64,000 bases of DNA, taken from IMG/VR virus record IMGVR_UViG_3300012931_000019, positions 1-64,000 of that record; one strand, given 5' to 3'. The notes under the pieces were generated by a model that was not told where the DNA came from, did not search any database, and saw nothing but the letters and a program-made list of their open reading frames with translations. Position numbers and translations under genes: made by a program. Each line of letters starts with the position of its first letter. The first letter of the stretch is position 1. This document shows, piece by piece, positions 15,694 to 23,264 of the stretch. Source of the stretch: a virus.

Positions 15694-16035
15694 TTATGCT
15701 TGCGCTCTATATAATGCCGCCGTGTAACTGTCATAAACATAATACCCTTTGTCTTTCATGGATAAATATTGTTCTTTTGTTATAGGTGTAATATATCCGC
15801 TTGGCTGTCCATAGCTGTCTGTAGGCAAATAATAGTATTCTTTTTTATTTTTGCTTGTTACTATTATTTTTTCTATTGGCTGTTGTTCTTTCTGTTCTGT
15901 GTTAAAATTCATTTCCAACGTTTCCGCTTCTAACTTTGTTATAAGATTATCTTCAACTAAAAGTTTTAAATATTTGCGGTATGCTGTCAATGATTTTTTG
16001 CGGTTTTCAATTATTTTATATCTATCTTGCATCAT
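15694..16035 (-). CDS. hypothetical protein, 113 aa
   Basis: ATG 16035 chosen because AAAGGAGAATTGATT precedes it. The N-terminal half is helical and basic (MQDRYKIIENRKKSLTAYRK); the C-terminal half has Tyr-rich strands (NKKEYYYLPTDSYGQPSGY). Function unknown. Confidence 0.7.
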   Translation of the reverse strand: MMQDRYKIIENRKKSLTAYRKYLKLLVEDNLITKLEAETLEMNFNTEQKEQQPIEKIIVTSKNKKEYYYLPTDSYGQPSGYITPITKEQYLSMKDKGYYVYDSYTAALYRAQA

Positions 16036-16048
16036 AATCAATTCTCCT

Positions 16049-16441
16049 TTATAGTTCTATTTTGCCAATCTCAAAATTAACATCGATTTTTGTTGTCGCA
16101 TTGCTAATCGGATTTATACCAATGATTCTTTTACCTTCAAATCTTTCAAATTTAAAAGCCAATGCGTTACCATTCTTATTAATATAAAACCAATCGCCTT
16201 TTTTAAGCTGACTGAGAACATTTATTTTTTCTTCTAACTTCTTTGTTTGATCTACTTTTTCAACAATAGATTCAATTGATACTATAGGAATGTTATAGCC
16301 TACTCCTTCAATATTTCCGACAAATTTTTTCTGATTCAGTTTTACAAATTCTGCAATTTGACCGCTTTTTAACTTTACTTTATCGCCCGATTTTAATGTC
16401 ATGGCAAGTTTTAATTGTTCATATGTCGGTTCACTACACAT
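16049..16441 (-). CDS. two SH3-like-barrel protein (tentative), 130 aa
   Basis: Start ATG 16441 with AAGGAGGATTTTAAA. LKSGDKVKLKSGQIAEFVKL and, about 60 residues later, LKKGDWFYINKNGNALAFKF are two similar 'GDxVxLxxGxxAxFxx' openings, as in tandem SH3-like barrels. Only 13 nt separate it from the upstream gene at 16455, so the two may act together. Confidence 0.55.
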   Translation of the reverse strand: MCSEPTYEQLKLAMTLKSGDKVKLKSGQIAEFVKLNQKKFVGNIEGVGYNIPIVSIESIVEKVDQTKKLEEKINVLSQLKKGDWFYINKNGNALAFKFERFEGKRIIGINPISNATTKIDVNFEIGKIEL

Positions 16442-16454
16442 TTTAAAATCCTCC

Positions 16455-16997
16455 TTATTTTGTAATCAAATATACTAACATATCCTTACTTACTTTGTCA
16501 TACACTCCGTTAATGTCATTCTTAACCGCATAAATCATCATTGATCTAATATGCGCTTGTGCATTTTTCTTTGTCTGTTCGCTTGCATTCTTGCTGTTCA
16601 CAAAGTTTTCAATGTCATTGACTGTTATACTGGCAAAGTCTTTACTATTAAGTGATTCCAGAAATGGGCCGAGATTTACCTTATACTGTTGAAAACTAGT
16701 TACCTTTTCAAAACTGCTTTGGAATGCATCATAATATTTTTGATTGTCTTTTGAAAGGTTATAGTCTTTTATAGCAGATTTACCGGCATTCTCTGAAATA
16801 GTATACTTATAGGTAAAGTGTTTAATGTCAATGTTAAGGCTTGAAATGACATCTTTAAGCGTGTTTATTGTGGTCTGTACTGATTTATTCATTCCAAGTT
16901 TTTCGCATACCTCTGAATAGGTTTTGCTGTTCTTTACCGCTTCGAGAAATGTGTCGCTGTTAAACTCTCTGCGACCGATTTTAATAGTTGATTCCAT
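16455..16997 (-). CDS. HTH plus integrase core-binding-like (SAM-like) domain protein, no catalytic domain, 180 aa
   Basis: Start ATG 16997 with AAGGAGGAAAATTAAAA. Residues about 10-60 (FLEAVKNSKTYSEVCEKLG, later LNIDIKHFTY) match the helix-turn-helix seen in front of some HNH nucleases. Residues about 90-180 (FQSSFEKVTSFQQYKVNLGP, ITVNDIENFVNSKNASEQTK) match the N-terminal core-binding fold of tyrosine recombinases. The frame then ends, so the Arg-His-Arg-Tyr catalytic domain is missing. It could be a DNA-binding accessory factor or a decoy of an integrase. Domain calls rest on residue patterns. Confidence 0.6.
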   Translation of the reverse strand: MESTIKIGRREFNSDTFLEAVKNSKTYSEVCEKLGMNKSVQTTINTLKDVISSLNIDIKHFTYKYTISENAGKSAIKDYNLSKDNQKYYDAFQSSFEKVTSFQQYKVNLGPFLESLNSKDFASITVNDIENFVNSKNASEQTKKNAQAHIRSMMIYAVKNDINGVYDKVSKDMLVYLITK

Positions 16998-16998
16998 T

Positions 16999-17223
16999 TT
17001 AATTTTCCTCCTTAATAATTATGGTTTCCAAAACATCTTCAAGTTTAAATATTTTAGGATATGTTTCTTTTTGTTCAACCTTATTCCATAATTGGCAAGT
17101 GGTTTTATACTCTTCTGGATTAGGGTGAAAAGCTTCTGGATTAACGCTATTACCGTTTTTTACCGCAATGCTAAGTATTTTATCAAGTAATTGTCTTTCC
17201 TGTTCTGTTACTTCAATTTTCAT
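16999..17223 (-). CDS. hypothetical protein, 74 aa
   Basis: Start ATG 17223 with GGAGGGTATAAGATC. MKIEVTEQERQLLDKILSIA then a Pro/His turn and a C-terminal amphipathic helix. The stop is 2 nt from the next gene's start, consistent with coupling to the HTH protein at 16455. Confidence 0.7.
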   Translation of the reverse strand: MKIEVTEQERQLLDKILSIAVKNGNSVNPEAFHPNPEEYKTTCQLWNKVEQKETYPKIFKLEDVLETIIIKEEN

Positions 17224-17274
17224 GATCTTATACCCTCCTTCAAAGGTAATGAAATGTTGTTTTCATATGGTCTG

Positions 17275-17574
17275 TTATGCTAACCATTCAATTTTTGAAA
17301 CTTGCAAATCTTTTAAAGAATATTCTATTCTTTCTAATTCCTTTTGCATTTCTACAAGTTTGATATGATAAAATGCTTCTAGTTCAGTTTGAAAAAATTC
17401 CTCGTATAAATGAGGCTTTAATCCTTTTAACAGTTCTATTTCTCCCATATTTTTTATTGCCCAATCACTAAAATGTCCCTGTGATACTGCAAATTTACCA
17501 TTAAATACTTTCTGTTCTTCTTCTGATAATTCGTAAATATGAAAGTTTTCATTTACCTGTTTAATATATTTCAT
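17275..17574 (-). CDS. TnpV-like protein, 99 aa
   Basis: Start ATG 17574 with AAGGAGGATTAAAAA. The order fits TnpV-type transposon-encoded proteins (PF14198): an N-terminal MKYIKQVNENFHIYEL, then GKFAVSQGHFSDWAIKN, an LKPHLYEEFFQTELEAF helix, and a C-terminal SKIEWLA. TnpV-like proteins are common in Firmicutes transposons and phages; their role is not settled. No transposase neighbours here. Confidence 0.5.
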   Translation of the reverse strand: MKYIKQVNENFHIYELSEEEQKVFNGKFAVSQGHFSDWAIKNMGEIELLKGLKPHLYEEFFQTELEAFYHIKLVEMQKELERIEYSLKDLQVSKIEWLA

Positions 17575-17619
17575 TTTTTAATCCTCCTTAATAGGTTTAA
17601 AATGCTGATTTTAATGGCT

Positions 17620-17790
17620 CTATAATTCTTCTTTTGCTTCTGTCATGGCTGTAGATAAATAACTACTTAATTCTTTTGATCCGTCGAGTTTTGCTTTTTT
17701 TAAACTGTTAATAATTAAATTTAATTCACTTTCGTACAAGCAGATTCCACGATATACATTTTCTTTTTTCGTTTCTTTTTTAATAACCAT
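17620..17790 (-). CDS. hypothetical helical protein, 56 aa
   Basis: Frame from ATG 17790 (AAGGGGGATAAAAC) to TAG 17620. Basic start (MVIKKETKKENVYRGICLYE), then a helix. Function unknown. Confidence 0.65.
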   Translation of the reverse strand: MVIKKETKKENVYRGICLYESELNLIINSLKKAKLDGSKELSSYLSTAMTEAKEEL

Positions 17791-17825
17791 GTTTTATCCC
17801 CCTTATTCTTAAATCAAACTGGTTT

Positions 17826-18011
17826 TTATTTCAACTTGTCTAATAAAACATTGAGTATTTTTGTTGTTTCCTCATTTTGAACAACTCCGATTTTCAATAT
17901 CTTTCTGTTATACATTTCATGCGGTATATAGTTTCTGTTAATATATTCTTGTTGTTCTATCTTGATTTTTGTTGTAAATTGTAATACGTTAAGTAATTCT
18001 CTTAAAATCAT
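17826..18011 (-). CDS. hypothetical protein, 61 aa
   Basis: Start ATG 18011 with TAGGAGCGAATACA. Helical N-terminus (MILRELLNVLQFTTKIKIEQ) and C-terminus. Function unknown. Confidence 0.65.
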   Translation of the reverse strand: MILRELLNVLQFTTKIKIEQQEYINRNYIPHEMYNRKILKIGVVQNEETTKILNVLLDKLK

Positions 18012-18022
18012 TGTATTCGCTC

Positions 18023-18316
18023 CTAAAATGCAGTTAGATAAAATGAAATTGTTTTACCTTCTGGAATGAAAATTTTTTCTCTTATACCATCAACATTAGC
18101 AAGAATATAATTATTAGTAATTTTTATAGGTGAATAATACATCCCGTCAAAATAACAATATTCACTGTTTTGATCTGTAAAAATGCCCTTAAACTGTATT
18201 TTTGTGTATTTAATGTCAATTGCCTTTTCAATTAGCTTTATGCGTTTATTTACTTCCTGTAATGATGATATTTCATCAATTACAAGTGTTTTCTGTGATT
18301 CAATCTTTATTTTCAT
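18023..18316 (-). CDS. hypothetical protein, 97 aa
   Basis: Start ATG 18316 with AAGGAGGATTATAACAGC. Mainly beta, with an ISSLQEVNKRIKLIEKAID helix, ending in a GKTISFYLTAF strand. Function unknown. Confidence 0.7.
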   Translation of the reverse strand: MKIKIESQKTLVIDEISSLQEVNKRIKLIEKAIDIKYTKIQFKGIFTDQNSEYCYFDGMYYSPIKITNNYILANVDGIREKIFIPEGKTISFYLTAF

Positions 18317-18375
18317 GCTGTTATAATCCTCCTTAAACCTTATGAATTGTTCATTTTATTTGCTCTGTTATATGA

Positions 18376-18642
18376 CTACTTGATAACATGCTGATATGTT
18401 GATATATCAAAATAATGATAGTATTTATATGGTTTGCAAGCACCAAAAGCATTTTTGTGTCGTGTTACCGATATACAGTAACAATCGTGTTCTTCTCCGC
18501 AAACATCAGTAATTTTAAAAGTATCTTTTAATACTTTCATTTCTGATAATCTTTCACCGAAAAATTTTAGAGTATCTGCATCGAAAAAATGAGACTCTCC
18601 ACCTTTATTGATTATTTTATCTTTCAATTCATAAAATTCCAT
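18376..18642 (-). CDS. hypothetical protein, 88 aa
   Basis: ATG 18642 chosen because TGGAGGTATTTACA precedes it. It contains DVCGEEHDCYCISVTRHKNA, a Cys/His cluster that could bind metal, and a Tyr-rich C-terminus. Function unknown. Confidence 0.65.
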   Translation of the reverse strand: MEFYELKDKIINKGGESHFFDADTLKFFGERLSEMKVLKDTFKITDVCGEEHDCYCISVTRHKNAFGACKPYKYYHYFDISTYQHVIK

Positions 18643-18706
18643 TGTAAATACCTCCATATAATAATATTATTTATTCGCTGTAACAAAAGGATAAGGCTGT
18701 TATACC

Positions 18707-19303
18707 TTATCCCGCAATCTCCTGTAATTCATTGGCTAATTCGTATAAATCACCGTCAAATATTTTACTTAATTTGTCGGCTTGTTTCTGACATGATTTC
18801 CAAGTCTTTTCTGCTGTTCTGCTGTCTTCATCATAACCAAATTCAGAACAAAATTCTTCAAAAGAATAATCTCCGCTTATTGCATCAGATACAAAACAGT
18901 AAAAAGCATTTAATATATCATACTCTCTATTGAGAATCGGGTTATTTATACTTGCCCAAAATTCAAAAGTTATACTCTGCTTTGTTTCCGTGTTGGTTAC
19001 TTTAACCATATGATTATTGAAATTGTCACTGTTACAATTCCATTTTTTGTTGCCTTTATAACTTGCCTTAATTTCAAACTGTTTAAATGTTGCCTTGTTT
19101 GTTTCCTGTTCTGTATGCTGTTCTTCATTGTATTTGTCAAAGATTGAAATGATTTCTGTTATGACTTCTTCGGGAATAGGTTCAACAAGCCAAGAATGAC
19201 CATATTTATAGCCGTTATCCTCATACAAATTAACAGCTTTTAATGCTTCGCAAACTTTTGTGTAGTCATAATTATTTGTTTCATTCCGTCTCTTTAGCTT
19301 CAA
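18707..19303 (-). CDS. phage protein with EFGYDEDSR motif, 198 aa
   Basis: The frame has no ATG or GTG at its beginning. TTG 19303, inside the 3' end of the neighbour, is the only usable start seen, so the exact N-terminus is uncertain. The middle is beta (FKQFEIKASYKGNKKW), and the C-terminal FEEFCSEFGYDEDSRTAEKT segment with a following helix is shared by many Firmicutes phage proteins of unknown function. Confidence 0.65.
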   Translation of the reverse strand: MKLKRRNETNNYDYTKVCEALKAVNLYEDNGYKYGHSWLVEPIPEEVITEIISIFDKYNEEQHTEQETNKATFKQFEIKASYKGNKKWNCNSDNFNNHMVKVTNTETKQSITFEFWASINNPILNREYDILNAFYCFVSDAISGDYSFEEFCSEFGYDEDSRTAEKTWKSCQKQADKLSKIFDGDLYELANELQEIAG

Positions 19304-19448
19304 TAACTTTCATATCTGTTCCGCTATAAACAATCCAGTACATAATATGTACAGCTTCATGCTTTGCGTCATCTTCATCAATTGCGTCAACAGGAATAAA
19401 AACAGTATTGTTATTGAGTTTCATTTCAACCATATATTTTTTATTCAT
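19281..19448 (-). CDS. hypothetical protein, 55 aa
   Basis: Frame from ATG 19448 (GGAGGTTAAAACC) to TGA 19281. MNKKYMVEMKLNNNTVFIPV then DAIDEDDAKHEAVHIMYWIV and a strand. It overlaps the next gene by 23 nt and is the first gene after the promoter at 19479-19507. Confidence 0.65.
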   Translation of the reverse strand: MNKKYMVEMKLNNNTVFIPVDAIDEDDAKHEAVHIMYWIVYSGTDMKVIEAKETE

Positions 19449-19478
19449 GGTTTTAACCTCCGTTCTGTTATTACCTTA

Positions 19479-19507
19479 ATGTTATAACCAATTAAATGTA
19501 CTGTCAA
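19479..19507 (-). promoter_or_regulatory. sigma-A-like promoter with -35 near-palindrome
   Basis: TTGACA at 19507-19502 on the minus strand inside GTATTGACAGTAC (19498-19510), one base away from the perfect palindrome at other early promoters. The -10 is ambiguous: TATAAC with a 15-nt spacer or TAACAT with a 17-nt spacer. An A-rich tract is upstream. It should drive the operon from 19281-19448. Confidence 0.7.
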
Positions 19508-19528
19508 TACTTTTTTAATTTTATTTCA

Positions 19529-19699
19529 TTAACAACCTACGCAAAACATTTTTATGACCATTTTTGCATCTTCTGGCTTTACTTCCTGTTCTTTGCTCTT
19601 TACTTTAAAAGCAAATTTCAGAATGTTCCATGCTTCTTTTGTTTCCTTTTCTGATTCTGTTATAAACTTTACACGATTTAATATTTCCTGTGCTGACAT
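19529..19699 (-). CDS. hypothetical protein, 56 aa
   Basis: Frame from ATG 19699 (AAGGAGGATTAAACCA) to TAA 19529. MSAQEILNRVKFITESEKET, helical and charged, ending CVGC. It is the last gene upstream of the promoter at 19479. Confidence 0.65.
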   Translation of the reverse strand: MSAQEILNRVKFITESEKETKEAWNILKFAFKVKSKEQEVKPEDAKMVIKMFCVGC

Positions 19700-19716
19700 T
19701 GGTTTAATCCTCCTTA

Positions 19717-19866
19717 TTACGCTATTAATTTTTTATTTTGTTCTTGTTCATGCTGTTCTATTTCCTTGTTTGCTTCACTGATCGTGTCTGTACTGGCAAT
19801 AAATTTGCCGTATAGAGTTATTATAAAATGTCCGTATTCCGGTTTGATTGTATATGTATTTATCAT
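19717..19866 (-). CDS. hypothetical protein, 49 aa
   Basis: Frame from ATG 19866 (GGAGGCAACAAACGA) to TAA 19717. Beta N-terminus (MINTYTIKPEYGHFIITLYG) and a Glu/Gln-rich helical tail. Function unknown. Confidence 0.65.
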   Translation of the reverse strand: MINTYTIKPEYGHFIITLYGKFIASTDTISEANKEIEQHEQEQNKKLIA

Positions 19867-19880
19867 TCGTTTGTTGCCTC

Positions 19881-19991
19881 CTAAATATTATGAGAAATAA
19901 TATCCAGATAGCAAACTAGACAATAGACAAATACAATAACCTCAAATATGCCTATCCCGTGTTGTAAATGATAAATAAAGCGATTTTTCAT
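19881..19991 (-). CDS. 36-residue single-span membrane peptide
   Basis: ATG 19991 follows AAGGAGTGAATGAGA at good spacing. MKNRFIYHLQHGIGIFEVIV, then a hydrophobic FVYCLVCYLDII span. Small phage membrane peptides of this size can be host-directed, but no function can be assigned. Confidence 0.5.
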   Translation of the reverse strand: MKNRFIYHLQHGIGIFEVIVFVYCLVCYLDIISHNI

Positions 19992-20124
19992 TCTCATTCA
20001 CTCCTTTTTATTAATATGTTTTTGATTTTATTTACAAAATACTTTATAAACCGCATAACAGCCAATCTTTGACCTATCGTTATGCAGTCTAACAATATTC
20101 TATATCTAACCCTTTTTTGATTGA
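19992..20124 (-). other. non-coding spacer with GCATAAC stem and a motif shared with the large RNA region
   Basis: On the minus strand a 7-bp stem (GCATAAC/GTTATGC) encloses about 20 nt. Downstream, 20011-20042 matches 24922-24955 with one 6-nt and one 4-nt gap (TTAATATGT...TTTTGATTTTAT...AATAC). The spacer may be a small relative or fragment of the RNA at 24.7-25.5 kb. Confidence 0.4.
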
Positions 20125-20286
20125 TTAATCTTTGTATCGTCTTCTTGATACAACATTATTTTTATTTAGATAATAATAACCGTCTGCATGATATACAATT
20201 CTTTCTCCGTCTTTACCTAAACAGATATTTTTTAATTGAAAACCTAAACTAGTGTTAACATAGGCCGTTTTAATGATATGATACAT
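20125..20286 (-). CDS. hypothetical protein, 53 aa
   Basis: Frame from ATG 20286 (AAAAGGAGGTAAAAACATA) to TAA 20125. MYHIIKTAYVNTSLGFQLKN then beta hairpins and a basic end (SRRRYKD). Function unknown. Confidence 0.65.
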   Translation of the reverse strand: MYHIIKTAYVNTSLGFQLKNICLGKDGERIVYHADGYYYLNKNNVVSRRRYKD

Positions 20287-20347
20287 TATGTTTTTACCTC
20301 CTTTTATGCGTTGTTATACCTTTCAAATACTGGTTTGATAGGCTCTG

Positions 20348-20521
20348 TTATTCTAATCTATCAGAGTCTTTCCATATCTTGTAAAGTTCATTATTAAATG
20401 ACCATATATCAAAACTATTGTGTAAATCAAAGTTGAATTTTTCACTTTCCCATGTTCCCATAGCTTCAATTTTCGTTATAGTTTCAATATCATTTCTGTT
20501 AACTTCTATAATCTTTTTCAT
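20348..20521 (-). CDS. hypothetical protein, 57 aa
   Basis: Frame from ATG 20521 (AGGAGGTTAACAGATC) to TAA 20348. Beta/alpha start (MKKIIEVNRNDIETITKIEA) and a Trp/Phe-rich end. Function unknown. Confidence 0.65.
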   Translation of the reverse strand: MKKIIEVNRNDIETITKIEAMGTWESEKFNFDLHNSFDIWSFNNELYKIWKDSDRLE

Positions 20522-20564
20522 GATCTGTTAACCTCCTTTAATTTAATTCCATTAAAAATTGGTT

Positions 20565-20795
20565 TTATGCCGTCTTTCTAGTAAAATATAACATTGTATT
20601 ATTACCGCCGTAACAAGTCGCTATTTTCTGTATAGGAATATTAAATTTCTTTGATATTCCTTCTTTATGCAGATATTCGGATAATGTTATATCAATGTTA
20701 TTTTGTGAATCAAGATATAAAAAACCTATATCATCCATATGTTTTTTAATACCTTCAATATCACATTCAAACATACATTTTGGTATATAATTCAT
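20565..20795 (-). CDS. hypothetical protein, 76 aa
   Basis: Start ATG 20795 with AAGGAGGAAAAATAAA. The product contains MNYIPKCMFECDIEGIKKHM and IATCYGGNNTMLYFTRKTA. Function unknown. Confidence 0.7.
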   Translation of the reverse strand: MNYIPKCMFECDIEGIKKHMDDIGFLYLDSQNNIDITLSEYLHKEGISKKFNIPIQKIATCYGGNNTMLYFTRKTA

Positions 20796-20847
20796 TTTAT
20801 TTTTCCTCCTTAAAATCGGTTTAAAAACTGGTTTTCATAGGCTTTTG

Positions 20848-21117
20848 TTATACTCTTTTATGATTAATTTTTTGAATCACTTTCAAATTATAACCAACAA
20901 TATTTTCAAGTTCATTAAATAAGCTTTTATATTCTTCTGGTTTTGCTTTCTGACAAGAGTAATAATAATCATAACCGGCTTCTGCATGCTGTCCTATATG
21001 CTCATAACATAATATATTACCTCTGTTTGCCGGTTCATATGGGAAAAATGCCGTAATTGTGTTATCTCTTTTGTCCTTCTTAAAAATGACTTCTGTTATT
21101 ATTTTTCCTTTTTCCAT
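20848..21117 (-). CDS. small phage protein of the 'YDYYYSCxxAKPEEY' type, 89 aa
   Basis: ATG 21117 chosen because AGGAGGTAAAAAGGAA precedes it. AGYDYYYSCQKAKPEEYKSL followed by ELENIVGYNLKVIQKIN is a pattern I recognise from small conserved Firmicutes phage proteins of unknown function. The N-terminal part has FFPYEPANRGNILCYEHIGQ. Probably cytoplasmic. Confidence 0.7.
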   Translation of the reverse strand: MEKGKIITEVIFKKDKRDNTITAFFPYEPANRGNILCYEHIGQHAEAGYDYYYSCQKAKPEEYKSLFNELENIVGYNLKVIQKINHKRV

Positions 21118-21178
21118 TTCCTTTTTACCTCCTAAAATTTTACTTCCGAGCAAATGTTACATTTAACGGTTCTGTTAT

Positions 21179-21571
21179 TTATTCCGCATAACGTTTTGTT
21201 TTGTCTGTTTCTCCATATACAATGGAATCATAAACACGGTTTAAAGCTTGATATTCTGGATTGTTATATAAATAATTGTCAATTTCATTCTGATAAATAA
21301 AACCGTGTTTTGTTTCTGCATCTTCACAAATTGCATTGATTTTATTTTCTAAATTTTGTGCTATTTCCTGTATGATTTTATGTTCTTCAAAGTCAGTCAT
21401 ATTATGGATATTAGGAAAAGATATTTCTTTTATTTCATGCGTTTCATGATTGGTCATTCTGAATTTACTTTCTCCTAAATATTCAACAATAGAATTTTGA
21501 AAATCTTCTTCTGAAAAAGTATATTCTTTCTTAAACCATGCCGATATTTTATTGATTAATTCTTGATTCAT
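21179..21571 (-). CDS. hypothetical protein, 130 aa
   Basis: Start ATG 21571 behind AAAGGAGGTTAACAAAA. Helical and acidic with a central EIAQNLENKINAICEDAETK segment. Function unknown. Confidence 0.7.
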   Translation of the reverse strand: MNQELINKISAWFKKEYTFSEEDFQNSIVEYLGESKFRMTNHETHEIKEISFPNIHNMTDFEEHKIIQEIAQNLENKINAICEDAETKHGFIYQNEIDNYLYNNPEYQALNRVYDSIVYGETDKTKRYAE

Positions 21572-21623
21572 TTTTGTTAACCTCCTTTATTGGATATGAA
21601 ATTATTGTTTGATTGGTTCGTTG

Positions 21624-21827
21624 TTATGCTTGCATCACTATAAAGTCACTCATTATAGTATAATTATCTGTGTATCTAATTTCACTCATATAAGCGTCTT
21701 CTGTCTTATATTTTGCCTTTTTATCAAGCGTATCAATAAATTGCTTACTTGCTTTTGATATGCAAGTGGCTTTAATTGTGGCTACTTTTGTTCCTCCCGA
21801 TCTGTAAACGTTATATGTTTTTAGCAT
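21624..21827 (-). CDS. hypothetical strand-helix-strand protein, 67 aa
   Basis: Start ATG 21827 with AGGAGGTAAAAAGCT. MLKTYNVYRSGGTKVATIKA, then ASKQFIDTLDKKAKY and terminal strands ending DFIVMQA. Similar layout to 1981 and 14046. It follows the long hairpin at 21866-21922. Confidence 0.65.
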   Translation of the reverse strand: MLKTYNVYRSGGTKVATIKATCISKASKQFIDTLDKKAKYKTEDAYMSEIRYTDNYTIMSDFIVMQA

Positions 21828-21865
21828 AGCTTTTTACCTCCTGTTATATGATTATTAGAGATATT

Positions 21866-21922
21866 AAAAACCTCTATAAAATGCGATATCGGTTTGATTA
21901 TATCGCATTCTAACAGGTTTTT
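21866..21922 (-). terminator. two-tier hairpin followed by U-run
   Basis: On the minus strand AAAAACCT, then AATGCGATAT, a 10-nt loop, ATATCGCATT, then AGGTTTTT. That is 18 paired bases in two stacked stems ending in five T. It lies between the secreted-protein gene (21929) and gene 21624, so it is either a terminator or an attenuator for the downstream genes. Confidence 0.65.
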
Positions 21923-21928
21923 ACAAGT

Positions 21929-22186
21929 CTATTCAATTTCAATTTTTACAGTGTTGATAATTTCATCGTCTTCAATGTTTGAAGTTCCTTTTGTGTCAAA
22001 TACTACGATGATATTATCATTTATTTTTAAATCTGTTCTGTCTTTTAATAGCCAGCCGTTACCGTCCATTGTGGTTACTTCTACAATGTTATTTGTATTA
22101 TCTGTTATTGTTCCGTTCATAAGGGCGATATTATCAGCCGGAATTGAGGTAGTAAGGAGAAAAGATACTAACAAGGCACTAATCAT
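21929..22186 (-). CDS. small exported protein, 85 aa, signal peptide
   Basis: ATG 22186 chosen: GAAGGAATAAAA precedes it and it yields a good signal peptide (MISALLVSFLLTTSIPA, cleavage likely before DN); a longer frame adds a basic leader without a site. The mature part (about 68 aa) is beta and acidic (MDGNGWLLKDRTDLKINDN, VVFDTKGTSNIEDDEI). The 'DGNxWxxxD ... VxFDTxGTxxxxDDEI' pattern is seen in small prophage secreted proteins and lipoproteins. It probably acts outside the cell membrane. It is flanked on both sides by strong hairpins. Confidence 0.7.
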   Translation of the reverse strand: MISALLVSFLLTTSIPADNIALMNGTITDNTNNIVEVTTMDGNGWLLKDRTDLKINDNIIVVFDTKGTSNIEDDEIINTVKIEIE

Positions 22187-22231
22187 TTTTATTCCTTCTT
22201 TCTTTTTAATTTTAGGTTTAAAACCTCTATA

Positions 22232-22265
22232 AACGGCATTAATCAAGCTGTTAATCAATGCCGTT
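22232..22265 (-). promoter_or_regulatory. 9-bp-stem hairpin in leader of secreted-protein gene
   Basis: AACGGCATT and AATGCCGTT are perfectly complementary with a 16-nt loop. A second small hairpin (AGGTTT/AAACCT) follows about 10 nt on, just before the ribosome binding site. Together they look like an attenuator or RNA-stability element. Confidence 0.55.
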
Positions 22266-22274
22266 AAACAAGTT

Positions 22275-22973
22275 TTAAAATTTGTTTTCAATTTCCGCTA
22301 CTGCCTTTTTGTATTCCGCTTTTGCTTTCAAATACGCTTCAATTTCCGTTTTTTCCGTGTCTGTTAATTCAATTTTTTGACCATCGCCATAAAAACAGTA
22401 GCTCCCAGCCTTGCCGTAAATTGTGCCGTTCCACTTTTTGCCGGCTAATTTTGCCGGTACTATTGGTTTTTGAATTTTAGTAATTTCCGCTTGTTTTGCG
22501 TCCTGTTTTTTAGCAATTTCCGCAAGGGCCGCCAGATCAACGGCTGTTATATGATTTGTGATTATTGCGTTGATATTTTTAACTTGATTAATCTCATTAT
22601 CAAGGCTGTTAATGTCTGTTATTTTATACCAACATTTTTTTGATCTTGTCTCAAGGATGCCTAGAAATCCGGTCATTGGCTTATCTCCCCAAGAGTAACC
22701 AAGAGTCTTAATATCGTCTTTAGCTGGCATTGTATTACCGTCAAAGTGTAAAATTATTTTTTGTGAAAATGGCTCAACGTCGATGATTAGTGTCAATGGA
22801 GTCTCTACCTGTTTTTGTCTCTGCTCCTTTGCCCAGCATGACGGACACTGAGTATAATTTGATACTGCCCAAGATTCCCACGAATCAGCTTCACGGCGAT
22901 TTTGTTTTATTGTAGATTTTTCAAACTTTGCACCACATTCGGTACAAGTGCAAATTACTGTTGCTTTTGCCAT
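22275..22973 (-). CDS. zinc-finger protein, 232 aa
   Basis: Start ATG 22973 with AAAGGAGGTAAAAATATT. The N-terminal 50 residues contain CTCTECGAKFEKS and, 30 residues later, TQCPSCWAKEQRQ, a four-Cys zinc finger. The remainder has a beta region with WGDKPMTGFLGILETRSKKC and a helical Lys/Ala/Glu tail. This arrangement is one I associate with Firmicutes mobile elements; biochemical role unknown. It is the largest product of the array. Likely a DNA or RNA binder. Confidence 0.75.
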   Translation of the reverse strand: MAKATVICTCTECGAKFEKSTIKQNRREADSWESWAVSNYTQCPSCWAKEQRQKQVETPLTLIIDVEPFSQKIILHFDGNTMPAKDDIKTLGYSWGDKPMTGFLGILETRSKKCWYKITDINSLDNEINQVKNINAIITNHITAVDLAALAEIAKKQDAKQAEITKIQKPIVPAKLAGKKWNGTIYGKAGSYCFYGDGQKIELTDTEKTEIEAYLKAKAEYKKAVAEIENKF

Positions 22974-22991
22974 AATATTTTTACCTCCTTT

Positions 22992-23264
22992 TTAAATGTC
23001 CCATTCCATAAAATCGGTTAAAATTGTATCGCAACTTCCGTCAAAGACATTTACACCGTAATCAGACGCCTTGCACATAATATAGCCTGTCAAGATGTGA
23101 TAATACTTGTAATAGTCTTTTTCGCTGTTTGTATATGCATTTGCTTTTTCGGCATTTCCGTATGTTTTAATGTCCTGTAATAACTGATTTTGGGCGTTGT
23201 TGATATGTCTTTTTAACTCTAGTGCTATATGATCATTTTTTAAGGCGTTGAGTAAGTTGTTCAT
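22992..23264 (-). CDS. hypothetical protein, 90 aa
   Basis: Start ATG 23264 with TGGAGGTATTAAC. Helical with a YTNSEKDYYKYYHILTGYIM segment and an acidic end (FMEWDI). The leader carries two hairpins: AAAGAC/GTCTTT at about 23343-23364 and AACGGC/GCCGTT at about 23307-23326. Confidence 0.7.
   Translation of the reverse strand: MNNLLNALKNDHIALELKRHINNAQNQLLQDIKTYGNAEKANAYTNSEKDYYKYYHILTGYIMCKASDYGVNVFDGSCDTILTDFMEWDI

Noticed and set aside
18589-18933. 114-codon plus-strand frame
   Set aside because: Antisense to the EFGYDEDSR protein gene; no ribosome binding site.
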